Shown here one piece after another: positions 23,936 to 37,894 of a stretch of 64,000 nucleotides of DNA. The stretch is from Acanthochromis polyacanthus (taxonomy: Eukaryota; Chordata; Actinopteri; Pomacentridae), in NCBI RefSeq assembly GCF_021347895.1, contig NC_067132.1, positions 11,586,995 through 11,650,994 of the forward strand, in the 5' to 3' direction. A model generated the notes under the pieces. It was not told the origin of the DNA. It saw nothing but the letters and a program-made list of their open reading frames with translations, and made no database searches. Each line of letters opens with the position of its first letter. Positions within the stretch are counted from its first letter, which is position 1. The translations under genes were made by a program, and so were the position numbers.

Positions 23936-26900
23936 AACATCAAGTTTAACAGTAAAAGAACAAATTATTTACAGAAAATGTATATGTTTATTAATGAAAT
24001 TTGAAACGATTATAATGTTTCCAACTGTTGAAGCTTGAGCTGAAGTTGAACTTGAATTGCAAATGCAGAAAGAAGTTGAAACAGAAGAGATGAAAGAAGG
24101 GGAAGTTTAGGTGTAAGAAGCTGAAGAATCAGGTGAAGTAAATGTGTGCAAAAGATGAATTTTAACCACTAAAGGGAGCTGAAATGTCAGTGGATCTGAG
24201 GGAGATAAATTGACGTGTCAGAGATGTCAGCTCAAGTGAAAATCTGCAGGAAAATGTGTGTCAGCTCAAGTGTATAAATTAAAAGACAATTTCAGTTGAA
24301 CTGTCGGCTGATCAGTGAGCATTGAAAACAACTGCAGTGAAGGAAGAAAGAAAGTTGCAAAGATATGAGATCTGCAAGGATTAAAGTTGTCAGCAGTTTA
24401 ATTGTAATCTAAAGAGATGGAAAGAGGGGAGATGAAACACTACAGAAACCAACAACTTGTCACTAAAAAGCAAATTTCTGATTGTGGGACTAAAAAGGGA
24501 TATTCTATTCTATTAAAATCTACATTAGAGCTTTAACACTGACAGCATTTTAAAGTGTTTGTGTGTATGATTCAATAAAGGCTGCAGCAAGAGATTGATT
24601 CTTGCATTTAATCAAACTAGGTGACTTCAAACATTTGATTCCTATATTTACTTTAAACAATGAGCCAGTGCATTTGTAATCCTCCACAGTGGACTAGTTA
24701 CATTTCCAACTTTTCAAGGCATGTGATGGGCGGATTTTATCACAAGTGCCCCAAATCAGATAATATCATAAAAAGGCAACTCATCTCACTAAAAATAGCA
24801 TCCCTTTGCTTCTTCATTATTCAATCACTACATCTTTTACTTGTTTTTCTTTCCTTTTTTTGAGTTGAAACCACAGTTTAAGGCACTCAGAAAGCCTCAG
24901 AGAGCTTTTACCACGCACTCCCTCCACTGGGCCAGTGGGATGCTGGTAATGTTAGTGAAAACCTCCAGTGGTGGCCAGCGATCCAGAGATACACACAACC
25001 CCCAAAAAAGCGGAGAGACTGACTCACAACCAGACTTGATGATGTTTATCAGGATTTCTGTGCTGGTTTCAAGCTTTTCTGGGGAAATAATTAGTTATAT
25101 TTACAATTTATTTATAAATAAAGGAAGCACTTGTTTGAGTTTCTTGAGCTAATAGAAAAAAATTGTGTAATGTATGTGCGTTTGTGTGTAAATAAACACC
25201 TGTGTGGTTATACTAAATCATGATCCCCTGCAGGTTCTGTCACAAACCTTAATCGTGGGAGATGGATGCACCAGGAGTGAAATCCCTCGGCCTGCTCATC
25301 ATTTTTTTAGTGCACACACGCGCGCGCACGCCCACGTGCACAAATCTGCACATTCCAAATAAATCCCAGTAAACGTTCGGGCCCTGTCGCTGCTCTGTTT
25401 ACTGTAGAACACTTAAGATATACCTTCCTTTCTCCTGGCTAACAAATAACGCCCGGGGGCTTGAGGGCTGAGCTAAGCACAAGTCACGCAACTGCCTCCC
25501 TCGGTCTCTCTCACACACTCTCCTCCCCCCTAAAACACACACTTTCATCTCCCTGACTGACTGGATACCTGGCTGCCTGGGTGAGACATTTACCCCTGCA
25601 GAGCTGTTCCTCTTTAGCAATGCGCCTGGACGCTGTCAAGTCAGAAACGATCCTGCTGCTGCTCACTGATGTTCAGCCTCACTTTGCCTCTCTCTGTGAT
25701 GCACAACCTCATGTGTGTGTGTGAGTGAGATAAGGAAGGATTGTCTTTACCCTCGTTCCCCGTTGCCTCACCCTCTGCTTGCATCTCTCTCCACCCTAAA
25801 AATATTTTGTCAGGCTCACTCATTCGATCATAATTCGGCAGAGAGCGGGAGTTCACTCAGAGTTCAGTCTGCTCTGGGTGCGCAGAGTGCAGCCAAGGCC
25901 TGCCAGCCAATAAAAAACACACAAACCCTTTAAAACACACTCTTGCATCACATTCTGCTGCCCTCTTTAATTAGCCCGTGCTAGGCCGTTTCTCACTGTA
26001 ATACATGCCGTTTACAGGAAGATGTTCCGCGTTAGTGCTATTTCAATTTGTGCGTTGAATCTACAAAACGCAGTCTGAATAAACAAAACTCTCCCCCTCA
26101 AAGCTTCTCCAAATAAGCCTAACTTTATGTGACATGATCTAAGGAGCCATTTTTACTCGGGCGAGTTACGTGCTGCTGTTTTCCCATATCAAATGCTGAT
26201 GAAAGGGGACCTCATCTGGCTGACGGTAGTTAGCGTATTGAGCTGTATCGGGTCAGATGCCACCTTTGGTTAGTGATCTTTCCAACCGCATGGAAACATA
26301 TCGATTTACATTAGCGAACAACAGCAGTGACCGGGTCTGGCCGCCGCTGCACACTGAAGCATGCTTCAATTAAGATAAATGGAGGTGACAGACAAAACAA
26401 ACGCTGTACAGTGCGCTCAGGCAGGCGGCGTACAGACACAGACTGACGACATGCACTACATGTGGTAGCCGTGCCACGCGAGCCTCCCTCTTCAAACATC
26501 CAACACGATCGCTATCAGTAATATTGCTTATCAAAGGCACATGCTCCATTTCCTTTGCATTCATTCTGTCACTCATTCCTCCTGGTATTTACAGAGCACT
26601 TTGAGGTCAAGCTGACAGCTTTAAGAGTCCACAATCATGATGCATTCAGCTGAGGTTGTTTCCCCGACCAGCAGAAAGTTAATTTATGTCAGACAACAAT
26701 GCGGGGCAACAAATGTGACACAAACTACAGCCTTCTTGTTGACCAAGTTTGTTCAGTTGTGTCTTGTTCTCATGCTGTTATTTTATCTTTTTTTCTTGGT
26801 TTAGATGTTGCTCCATATCCTCACACAGCAGCAGTGTCAGTGAGTTCATTCATCAGCCGCTGTGAATAGCCTCCATTCGCTCGGTTTAGCCATCAACAGA

Positions 26901-28150
26901 TCGCATTACTGACACCAGTGAGCTTTTTATGCGGGTGGCCATGTTAAATTGCTTGCGCTGTAGCTAATAGGCCTTGGGTGCTCAGTGGGAGGAAGCTGGT
27001 GGCTATCTGAGCCGGAATGATGACCAGCATTTCTTTGTGGATCTATGTCAGGGCATCGATCAGCTCATTGTGATCTTTTTTTTTTTTAAATTATCATCTT
27101 TTATGTTCTTCTTGGTTTGCAGGCATTCCAACATTATTGCAAAATGGTTTCCTAAAATTCTGCGATCTCACAATAAACAGTCATAAAACTTTTTCCTAAA
27201 CTCAGGAAGCCGTTTCTGTGTTGAAATGCCCGCATGCCACAACAAATAAAAAAAGAAAAAGACTGCTCTGAGGCTTAATTAGTTATCAAACGGGCTTTCA
27301 ACATGTGGCTTTAGGCTCTGCTAAATCTGTGAGCCATATTGCATGTTTGCATGGAGATCAACAAAGTCTATTTGTTTGTTCGGTGGGGGAATGAATATAA
27401 ATTGGCAAAGTAAAATTTTCAAATCTAATTCAAAAGGGGTGTAGTTGGAGTTAAACACTGCTACAGTGAATGTGCCTGTAAAAAAAAAAAGCACACACAA
27501 AAGCAGAACAAATGTTTGTAATAAGAATGATCTTTGCCCATAACATCACCATTCAACAACGGGAGATTAACTGCAGTTTGGACACCCAGTAAACTTCAAA
27601 TGTTCTTGACTTCAGACTTCAGCATGTAAGATTTCGCATCACATGCCACAGTATTATAAACTATGTAAAGCAACAGCTGGGATGTGTCAGCACGTTTTTA
27701 GCACCACTGTATCTTTAAAGTGCTTCCATAATATAATTATCAGCTTAATCTCCTGGGGCTTTGGGGGGGCTCGTTGCTTCCCTCCTCGTCCCTGTGTGCT
27801 TCCCTTTGCTCGGGCAGCGCATCGCACCACGCGGTAGCCGTGACAGTAATTACACACGGCAGCTTCCAACAATAGTGTTGGGCCAACAAAGGCTTCTGCT
27901 CCCGTTGCAAGAGTCCTGGCTGTGTGCAGTTCAGTGTGTAAGTTTATATGCCCAAGCAGACTTTGTAAGACGTGTACCAGTCATTAAAGAAAAACATGAG
28001 GGCAAAACACAGTTCTACTATATTTTATGAGAGTTAAATTAAACCAATTAGGGCATCACAGAATAGTGGATTTAACATACATAATATAACAACAAGGAAA
28101 ATTACTGAGCTGGTTCCCATTCAGAAGTTTGCACAGTCTTTATTCATAAA
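23936..28150. other. Non-coding, no gene seen
   Basis: Includes purine-rich, GAAG/TGAA-rich sequence (24030-24400), a CG-alternating spot near 25315-25335, and no supported exon. Confidence 0.55.
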
Positions 28151-28437
28151 AGGGATGCAACTAACGATAATTTTCATTGCTAATTATATTAACTCAATGT
28201 TATTTGGTCTATAAAATGTCAGAAAATGGTGAAAACATGCCAACTACTGTTTCTTACTGTTGAATATACTCAGTTTACTGTCATAGAAGCACAAAACATT
28301 CACATTTAGGAAGCTGCAATCACATGATTTAAATTTTTTTTCTTAGAGGAATCCCTCAAATTCATTAAATCATTAACAGATTGTTGACTTTAACAGTTGA
28401 GAACAGATCAATTATTCGATAAATTGTTGCAGCTCCG
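28151..28437. mobile_element. Fish MITE with ATCGATTAAT-type ends
   Basis: A 0.29-kb element opening GGGATGCAACTAACGATAAT and closing with ATAAATTGTTGCAGCTCC, which are diverged inverse ends. Interior landmarks are GTCTATAAAATGTCAGAAAA and CTCAGTTTACTGTCATAGAA. I recognise this as a very common non-coding repeat of percomorph genomes. It abuts the degraded Tc1 element on its right. Confidence 0.7.
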
Positions 28438-28469
28438 GTTCATAATACGGTGTATTGCTCTCTTTAGCA

Positions 28470-29695
28470 TCAATAAATGCTTGCAGTCTACAAAATGATA
28501 GTTGTGGATGAGGTCGGTTATTTTCTCGGGTGCCAAAGCTGCTCATTCTTCTTGGCAGAGACCTTCCATATCCCGTAAATTCTTGGGTCGTCCTGCTTGA
28601 ACTGCAAGTTGGAGATTTGTGCCTCAGTGATGCTGAAGTCTGGATACTGCGATGGCTACTCTAGAACCTTCACTGTTTTTCACTTCAGCCATCGAAGGGT
28701 CGAGTTGTGGTTTTGGATCATTGTCATGTTGGAAAGTTCAAGTGCTTCCCATGCGCAGCTTCCTGGCTGATGAACCCAAATTGTCCTCCAGTATTTTCTA
28801 ATAACATGCTGCATTTACTTTGCCATCAATTTTGCCTAAATTCCCTGTGCGGCTATAGCTCACACGCCCCCAAAACAGAGATCCACCTTCAGACTTAACA
28901 GTAGGGATGTTGTACTTTTTCTCATAGCCCGTGTTGTTTATAGTTTTGAGCATAAAATTCCATTTTGGTGTCATCGCTCAAATGTGTTGCGCTCCAGAAG
29001 TATAGAAGCTTGTCTAGGTGCTGTTTGGCACATTTTAAGTAAGCTGTTTTGTGGTGTTGGTGCAACCGTGTAGTCCATTTTTGTTCACGTATCTCTTTTT
29101 GTGCTTCTTGAAAGAGCCACACTGCTTTTTCCAGAGAGGTATTTGTATTTCAGCTGATGTTGCATGTGGTGTTTTCTTTGTATCTTGACCAATTTTCCTG
29201 ACAGCTGTGGTTGAAATCTTTTTTGGTCTACCTTACCATGTCTTGGTATCAAAAGAACTCTTCATTTTCCACGTCTCTATCAGCGTTTCAATCTTTTTGT
29301 ATTCTTTGCCTGATGTATTAAGTTTTTAAATTTTCCTCACAAAGCCTTTGACAGTACTTTTCTCTCTGTATGGCTCAGTACCCAACAAAGTCTGTGTAGT
29401 TTTGGATGAAAAGTACAGGAGTCTGTCATTTACACCCACAATTACATGCAAACTTCCCTTTATCACCATTTAAACTTGTATGTGTCAACTTGTGTGCAAA
29501 ATATTCAAGGGTATTTTGGTCAGCTTTATGATTTTAAAAGGTCACACACAGTTTTAAGAAAAGACATGGCTTCATCTGATCATATATGAAAAAATAAAAG
29601 AAAGATTCTGTGCATGATCAGTCATGTTGTGCAAAAAAAATGGCAGCTATTTCAGAAATGCTGTCAGGAGTATTTAAATTTATGAGCACAACTGT
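28470..29695 (-). mobile_element. Degraded Tc1-like transposon, antisense
   Basis: Read on the minus strand, the segment keeps fragments of a Tc1 transposase. GRPKKISTTAVRKIGQDTK (about 29178-29233) is the GRPR-type linker with the second helix-turn-helix, and SDDTKMEFY (near 28960) is the first catalytic Asp region. Stops and frameshifts break it throughout. The high-coordinate end has a terminal-repeat-like ATGAGCACAACTGT ending at 29695. No matching repeat is seen at the other end, so the element is probably truncated there. Confidence 0.8.
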
Positions 29696-29759
29696 TTTCA
29701 CACCACCTAAAATTCAAACACACACACTTGCACACAAACACACCTCCCACAGCTGCACG

Positions 29760-30065
29760 GCCGCCACTGGCTGTTACAGTTAGCGTCTTACAGGGCCCCC
29801 CTCGGCACTGATTTGAATAATTCACTTATGGCCTTTTGTGATCCCGAGGGGCTCTATGGGCCCCCCAGGCCGGCAGAGTCCAACTCCACTCACGCGAGTT
29901 CAGTGTCTGTGGCACGAGAGGCCAGGCAGGGACAAAGCCAGCGTCATGCCTTTGATTCAAGCAACTAATGAGTTAGCTGTGAGGATGCTAAACGCATACG
30001 GCGGCTTCTCCATTCATGGTTCTCGACACATACAAGGGATTAGCATGGCTGGGCTGTCGCACTAG
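29760..30065. promoter_or_regulatory. Candidate conserved non-coding element
   Basis: GC-richer block with GGGCCCCCC-type palindromic runs, followed by ATTCAAGCAACTAATGAGTTA and GGATTAGCATGGCTG. It differs from its AT-rich surroundings and shows no coding or repeat character. Function is inferred only from composition. Confidence 0.25.
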
Positions 30066-33000
30066 TTAACAGCCATTGTGTTGCTGATAAGTGCAGAGGG
30101 GGCAAACACACATGCAAGAGGGTGGGAGAGTGAGCTGACATGCAACTAATGTGCAATTTAATATGGAATCACTGGGCGAGTAATTGCTATATGTTAGCTG
30201 CAGAATAGGGAATGTAACACCGTTTAACCTAAAAAAATGTATGCAACCAGCTCCAGTGGGAATTTTCTTCACAACTTGTGGGGATAAAAATGATCTCAAC
30301 AATTTTATTAATGTGGTTTTAGCAGTGATTTTAATTATAATAATTGAAACTTTGGAGAAAAAAGTACTTCAGCTTCTGCCAGTTTTCATGGAAACCATTT
30401 AGTCACCGATCAAATCAAAGATAACGCAAGATAATGGATGTTTTAAAATTGAACTGCTTGTTAAAAAGGTACAGGAGAATATAAATTTGGAAAACTGTAA
30501 ACTATTTTTGATGCAAAAAGAGAAAATTGTTAAATTTGGCAATTTCATTCCCACACAATAAAAGTCTAGCGCCAGAAATAACTTTACCCAATATCCATTG
30601 GTAGAAAACAGTTGGATCAAAAACAAATACTGTCATTCAAAGTACCCGCAAACCTATTTTTGTCAGATTCTGCTCACATTAAACCAACAGGGTTTTTGCA
30701 TGCCAAAATAAAGGAAAGGAATGTTAAGACCCTGAGCACAGACATTAGGTTAATCATAACAATGAGAACGCATTAACATTTACACTGGAAATGTATGAAG
30801 CAGCCATACATCTACCTTTGTATATAGAACTCATAGCACGGAAATACAGACATCGCATGTGGAGGAAAGAGGAAGAAGAAAAGCCTGAGCACTGGCATTT
30901 AGCCTGATCACGCACTCTTCATGAAGCACATGGAGATGAGAGGTGATTTTCTTTCACAGAGGTCAGTGAAACAAACAGAAGGGAAGAACCCCATAGGGAG
31001 GAAGAAGGGGAAAGGAGGAAGAAAGAGAGACACAAATGTGAGTTATGGTCAGGGCTTAAGAAGAAAAAAGAAAAGAGGAGTGAGAGAAGGGGTAACAGGA
31101 TGGATCTGTACCCTCATTTGAAGATGATAATCATGCATAAGAGCAAATTTTCTCTGCTTCAATAGCAGGCACGCACACACAGATTGGGACGCTGTGAACC
31201 ATTATCTCCCTGGATAATCCTAATCAATACACATCACTAGATCTTATAAAGATTTAGTGATGTGTGTTGTTGATAAAACTGATGAGAAGCCCAAATGATC
31301 AACTGAACAGTCAAAAAAAATCATGAGAACTTGACCTGCTGGCTGCAGCTCTGGTTAGTCTGTGTCACGAAAGCTGAAGGGACGCTTTTGTCCAGAAAAA
31401 CATGCAATTTGCAGCGTCGCCGTATAATCTCCTACTCTTGTTTTACTCATAGAAAGTCTTGAAATCCAACAGCTTGGGATGAACTGGAGATTTCGTGCCA
31501 CCATCACCAGTAAAGCACTGGCCAGTCTGTTTGTCTCCAGGCTTGATATGACATATGACATTTAACTGATATGATGGGCTGATGGGAGGACATCCTTGCA
31601 TCCGTTGGGCTTTGGTGCATTGTGTGCTGGAGGAATCAAATGTACAATCGTGCTGCACAGATAAGACAATCAGAAATCACCATGCATGCACTGATTCACA
31701 GTTTGTCGAGTTAGTACTAATTACCCAAAAAGTTTACCAGATTCCTACCTTCTAGTCCCTCTAACACTGTAATTGGGTCAAACAACAGGGGCGAAAGAAA
31801 AGGTCAAAAGGTCTGACCTTCGTAGGGTTTGAGTGTTCAACTTTATAAAATGTTTAAACAGATGTAACAAATGGGTTAATGAGCTGTGCAGCCAAGCACT
31901 TAGTCATAACCTGGGAGCACATGATACTTGAACCCCATGCCGACATGAACAGGGTCCTCGAAAGCACCAGTTCAGCCAGATTCTTGTGCAATGGTTAGAA
32001 AACAAGATTATGAGGCAATGCTAACAGCACTATGACAGTTGTGCTTTGAAATAATTGCTAAATTTAGCAGGCTACCATGCTCGAGATGATAATGTTGGCA
32101 TTCAGACATTCAGCAGGTATAATGTTTACCAAGATCACCATGTTAATTCATCAACTCAGCCTAAACATAAAGCACAGCTGAATCTAATGGGAACGTTGAT
32201 AGATTTTTAAGGATAGACTTAAACAGACTTCTAAAGATGGATCAACCCTCTGTGTGGCCACCCTTAGGTTTTCTGAAGAGTAGCTCTGGTTGTCACTGTC
32301 TTGGCAGTGCCTAACTCCTCTTAACTCCCACAAACAAGAGTGAGCAAAAAGGTGGAACATGAGTGGAACTGAGGTGGGTCGTTGACTGTTCTTTAACGGT
32401 ACCCACCTCTCACTCATTGTAGCCACATCTGTAATTATGATGAAATTTAAGCTAGCAGAAGAAGTTATTTAAGAAATCCATCCCTTGTAGAGTTGTCATG
32501 ACAATAATTATAACCTACAGAAACCGAAACCATTTTTTGTACCAGGCTTTAACCATGTTCTTTCTGCAGTAAAGCTGGGCATTTTAACTTGGAGATCCAT
32601 GGGGATCGACTCACTTCTGGAGTCTGAATCAAGTGGTCATTCAAAAGAAAAACTGCAGGTTTTGGCACTTCCCCACTGGATTTATTTTTTCAGCTTCATA
32701 CTTTTCTGCTTGCTGCAAACATATCTGGACATAAATCAAAGCATTGTAAAAGTCAATTATTTGCCTTGATGATGTTGTCAGATGAAAAGTGACAGAATCA
32801 TCAAAGTCAGTCGGATTGATCTTGTGTGGAGAGCGATTATCTGCACCAAACAGTGAATCAACTGGCAGATCGATGGCCCTAAAATACAACCAACTACAGA
32901 GCTATACATCCAGTGTAGCTAGAAAGTAATGAAAACATGATATACATACTCTTTATCTGACCTTTCCTTCTCATTTTCTTTGGTATTTCACTGTTTTCAG

Positions 33001-34630
33001 CTTTAGAATACAGACAATACTTATTTATTATCACAGTTTGAAACAAGTGGCTTATCATGATGTAGGAAGAACATCTGCAGATTTACTCAGTATAAACTAA
33101 TAAGGACAGTACCTCTGTTTTCTCTCTAAATACATATTGTACACAAATACATAGGAAGTGGATCTTGTGTACCCATATACTGTGATGGCTGATATAGGAT
33201 GAAACTAGGCCAATGTAGCACAGAATAGATAAGTATATAAGAAAAATGTAAGAGCAGATGAGTGATGAGTTTAGAGAGCTAACATCCATAGATGTGTACT
33301 GCAGCGGGCTTAAAAGGTCAAAGACAAGGCAAACAAGCTGTCAGTACTATTTGAAAGCATTATTTAAGAATGGGTACAGCTGTGGCTTGCAGTCTGTGAT
33401 TCACTGGACATTTCAAAAGCGAAAGCATTTCTTTATGAAATTCAGGCAACAACAGTAAATTGACCACATCTTGACCTTTCTATTGCCAAACCTTTTCACT
33501 TCATTTATAATCCGTGCGGCTTGCTGATACGTCCTGGCCTCTGCCCTACCATCTTGTCTGCCTTTGGCTTCCAGAGAATTAGGGAAGGAAAAAGTGTGGG
33601 GTCACTGAGAGTTTAGTAAACACAAAGTCTGTCTATAATGTGACCTGATACACATTTTCACCCCTGAGCAAAGAATCTTTTCAGAAGCTGCTATCACGCT
33701 GCAGCACTTCCCTCTTTAGGAAATCAAATGGTCTGCACTTACACTGGGTTGATTAGATACAGAGTTGACATGAAAATGATTAATCCAAATAGCGGTGAAG
33801 AGGGGGCTTACATCCATGAAATTCTTTTAAATTAGCAGATGATCGAATAAGGATCTACACTGATTTTGTCTTCTTCCATCCTTCCCCTATTTCACGAGGG
33901 TGGGTTAGTTACAAAACCGTCTCCTGTCTGCTGGCTGACGTCACGAATCGTGTATGGTTGGCGTGAGTCTGTGGGCTCTTCGGCGTTTCTCTTCCTCTTT
34001 TATTATAGCTCAGCCAGCAGTTAGACTCAGACAACACACATATTGAAACTGCCTCACACACTTTTGCCAATTAGCAACGCAGATGTACAGCAAAGATCTA
34101 AGCGCCGACGGCTGTTTGGAGTTTGGTTTTGCAGCGTGTTGATCACCATGTCACGTAACCAAACTTGGCATTGATTGGTATACTTGCACTGAAGCCTCTC
34201 ATCACATTTGTTTGTGTCTGCATGTGTGTGTTCCCACAACCTGTCAACACCTTGAGTGGACTGACAGCTATGAGTGAAGGTGGGGTTTTAATTGAGGGCT
34301 TCCAGACTCACACATTTATAAATATACCTCGCTGCGATGTGGATACATTTACACCAGGGGCATTTATATTTGGCCGTGAGATTTGTTTTGGTGGTAACAT
34401 TAGGGGCTGCTATGATATATTGCAAGACGCTGATGGTTTTCAGGATTATTTACTCAAAGCGAAGCAGTTCTGCACTGAAGTCATCTGAATGGTTTTCAGG
34501 TTGTTGATGTCTCACGGGGAGCAATTTGCAGGTCTTTGTTTTCACTAATTTCGGAAAAATGCTCTGCACTGTGTTGACTGGCCTGTGTATGTGTGTGCGT
34601 GTATCTAAACTGATGCATATCAACTTTAGA
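30066..34630. other. Non-coding, no gene seen
   Basis: Mostly AT-rich intron-like sequence. No PAS-domain motif or other conserved coding segment was found on either strand. Confidence 0.55.
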
Positions 34631-34988
34631 TATACACTGCTGTTCAAAAGTTTGGGGTCGCCCAGACAATTTCATGTTTTCCATCAAAACTGTCACTTTG
34701 ATTCATGTGCTAACATAACTGCATAAGGGTTTTCTAATCGTCAATGAGCCTTTAAACATCATTAGCTAACACAATGTAGCATTAGAACACAGGAGTGACG
34801 GTTGCTGGAAATGTTCCTCTGTACCCCCATGGAGATATCCCATTAAAATCAGCCTTTTCCAGCTAGAATAGCCATTTACCACATTAACAATGAATACACT
34901 GTCTTTCTGACTATCTGCACTGAAAGAAAATGCCTTTCTTTCCAAAATAAGGACATTTCTAAATGACCCCAAACTTAATAGTTACACT
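34631..34988 (+). mobile_element. Tc1-type short non-autonomous element, copy 2
   Basis: Begins ACACTGCTGTTCAAAAGTTT at 34633 and ends near 34988 with a weaker inverse (AATGACCCCAAACTTAATAG). No coding capacity. The interior matches, in reverse orientation, the copies at 17430-17771 and 53707-54020: all share the block around TCCATAGGGGTACAGAGGAA and the TGTGTTCTAATG block. Confidence 0.8.
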
Positions 34989-35574
34989 TACAATATTCCC
35001 AACTAAAGAGCATAACAGACCCCCCACTGCACTGCAGGATACCATGTCACTAGCTGTGTTTTCAGAATGTATTTTTTAATGCATTTTGACTCATCGCATT
35101 GGAAAAGCTTAATAATTTTGCAACAAAGTGGTTTTTGACTTTGCAACAGGTGACGGAAACAGTTTTATAAAAAGGTCTGATGTAGCAAACATTTAACTCA
35201 TGACTTCCACCTCTTTGCCTCTGGACAGCATGAAACATGGCCCGCAACTGCTGACTTTAAAAAATAGTTACAACTTGTGTGATTGAAAACAGTTCCTGAG
35301 GACTTCTCTTCTCTCTGTCGTAGATGGCCAAAGTTTTGTTTCCTCTTCTTCTCCGAGGATCTTTGCCAGTTGGCAAACAACTGGTTTCAATTCCGGGTTC
35401 TACTATTTTATTACTGCCTTACGTACGGTAGTGGATACCGCCATCTTCTGATAACACTATGCTGCCTAGTTCATTTGCTCAAAGGCAGTTAATGAAAGCC
35501 ACTTCAAATTCACTCAACAATTTTATGGAAACTACATGAATGTAACTAGTGCTCCAAAGATATCGCGGCCTGCA

Positions 35575-35660
35575 TTAGCATCTTGCTAACCGTGGCTCAG
35601 GCAGCAGGTCTAAAGGTCAATGGTTTGATCCTCAGCATCGTCCCTTGAAGCTTTTAAAAA
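35575..35660 (+). repeat. Possible degenerate tRNA-derived SINE fragment
   Basis: ACCGTGGCTCAGGCAGCAGG resembles an A-box region, and GGTTTGATCCTC 30 bp on resembles a B box, as in common fish tRNA-derived repeats. It is short and diverged, with no body or tail visible. Confidence 0.3.
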
Positions 35661-37846
35661 TTTGGCTAGATAGCAAGCTAGCAAGAGCAGAGCACACTAG
35701 GAAATGATTGGAGTTATAGTTTCAGTTTGTGATTTTTTTGACATCAAAAGTTGGGGAAGAATTCACATGATCCATGGTCACAGCAAAAAAGACTTGACAA
35801 GAGCCCCTCTACCGCTTTGAATTTCCTTGCAATTTCTTGGAGAAAAACGTTTTTTCACGCCATGGCGAGGCAAAATGTCACACCGACACGGTATCTTCTA
35901 GTGGACCGGTGGGTCTGTTACACACTTAAATGTGAACCTGGGCTGAATATTCGACATGGTAAAAGGCATAAACTTTCTCAGCCCAACTCACAGTGGTGAC
36001 AGAGTTATTACTTGACCCTGAGAAATGACGACAGACAGAAAAAGAACGTGCCTCAGCTTCTGCTCAATTAACCATTAATTTCTAGTAGAGGAGTACAGCA
36101 GTCGAGCAAAACAGATAAATGCAGATGCCAAAAGCTAAACGCTAGTCATAAATGTTGTTCTAAAATCAAATAAAAGTTCTGCCTGTTCGGGTGAGATCAG
36201 TTCCTCGTATATAGTGAGTAATTTGTAGTCAAAATTAGACAAGTTATTGAGAGTTTGTGTGAGTGTTTAACCTGGGGGTTTTAACAATATGAAGTGTTAA
36301 TTAACACCTTTGAAACTTAACCTATTTGACTGAAAAACACTAAATCTAAACTAAATAAACTTTAATTTTGTTTTCAGTGTTTCATATTTGGAGCAGAGAC
36401 TGAACAAAATGAAAAGAAGGGAAAACATGCAAAAAAAAAAATCCAAAACACGCAGAGCAGACTGAGTAATATGAAGATCCATGAAAACAAACTGCTGTGA
36501 GTCAGTACTGGCATGCTGGAAGAGATGAAGGACACATTCTTTATATGTGATTCCAGGAGGGACGATGAGGACAGAGAGGGAGACAGATACGGGCAATGAA
36601 AATACATAAGGATCAGTGCCAATGCTTCTTTTTTCCAGGGGTGTGATGGGGAATCTGATCGCGGTGACACAAGGTTCAAGAACTTTGATGGTGACAGATT
36701 AGCTTCTGTTGAATTTCACGGATGGACAGAGTCAAAATAGTCACCATGGCTTAGCAGAAAAACACGACACAAATAGACCTAAACCATTTTACTATAGCAG
36801 CTAGAGTTTCTGTAAGGCTGCGTTTTCTGCACAACAAAAGCAGGTTTCTACTTTTCATCACGGACTAATAGCAGGGGTTCTTCAATGGTAATCTTTCCAG
36901 CAAAGAGCCAACTGAAACTTTTCCAACTATTCTGGGGATTTAAAGTTTACAATGACACTTTACAGTTTCTCAGAGAGCTCATGTTTGCTTTATCAGAGAC
37001 AGACAAAGAGAGGGGAACGTGGCTGCAACAGACAACCAACCACAAGCTGCACTCCAACTTGCAAGGATGTGACCACAATACAAGCAAAACACGGCCCACA
37101 GAAGGAGCACACTGATGCTTGACATTTTTTTGACAAACATGTCGTGCCAAGGGCGAGTAGAGCGCATTAGTATGAGTTACATCAGCTGACACAGAGACGA
37201 TTACAGTGCAACACATTAGCCTTATTTACATGGCGATGGGAAGGTCTGTCCTTTATTATGTGTCCTTCAGACTCTCAACGTTTAAAATTTCCAGCTGATT
37301 CTAATCACAAACTCTGTTAACTTCTACTGTTGTTAGTTTCAATTTGTATCAGCTCAAAGGGGGACTAAGGATAAGGGAGACAAGAAAACAAAAGGAGGCT
37401 GATTGAAGAGCATAAATCTTTGTGACATCCAGTTGCTTCATTTATTAATTATTATTAGATATCAGAAGTGCTTTCAGGTCACAGAAATGAAAAAAACTGT
37501 CCCCTGTTTAAGCGATAATTAAATCAATTTAAAAAAGAACAATTTCCCTTAAAGACTTGCCTTAAACTACATAATCGCTTGAAAACTATGGGAGCGACCT
37601 GATTAAAATTTAGAGACAAAGAATAGTCTACTTTCAAATAATGAGGTATAAAAGCGGCGTAACAATCACACAGAACAGACTCTAAAAACACATATACACC
37701 GGAGGAGAAATACAGACAATCGGGCCAGAAAGACAAACGAGGAGGGATAGTTAATCCTAAGGGTAAATATTTAACAAGCTCAGCAATTACAGTGAGGGCA
37801 GAGACCTAACATGGAAGAGAAGGGAATTACAGCCTGCTGACTGTCA

Positions 37847-37894
37847 ACACACACACACACACACGTACACACACACGTACACGTACACACACAT
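37847..37894 (+). repeat. Compound (AC)n/ACGTAC repeat
   Basis: An AC repeat interrupted by several ACGTAC units, about 48 bp. Confidence 0.9.
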
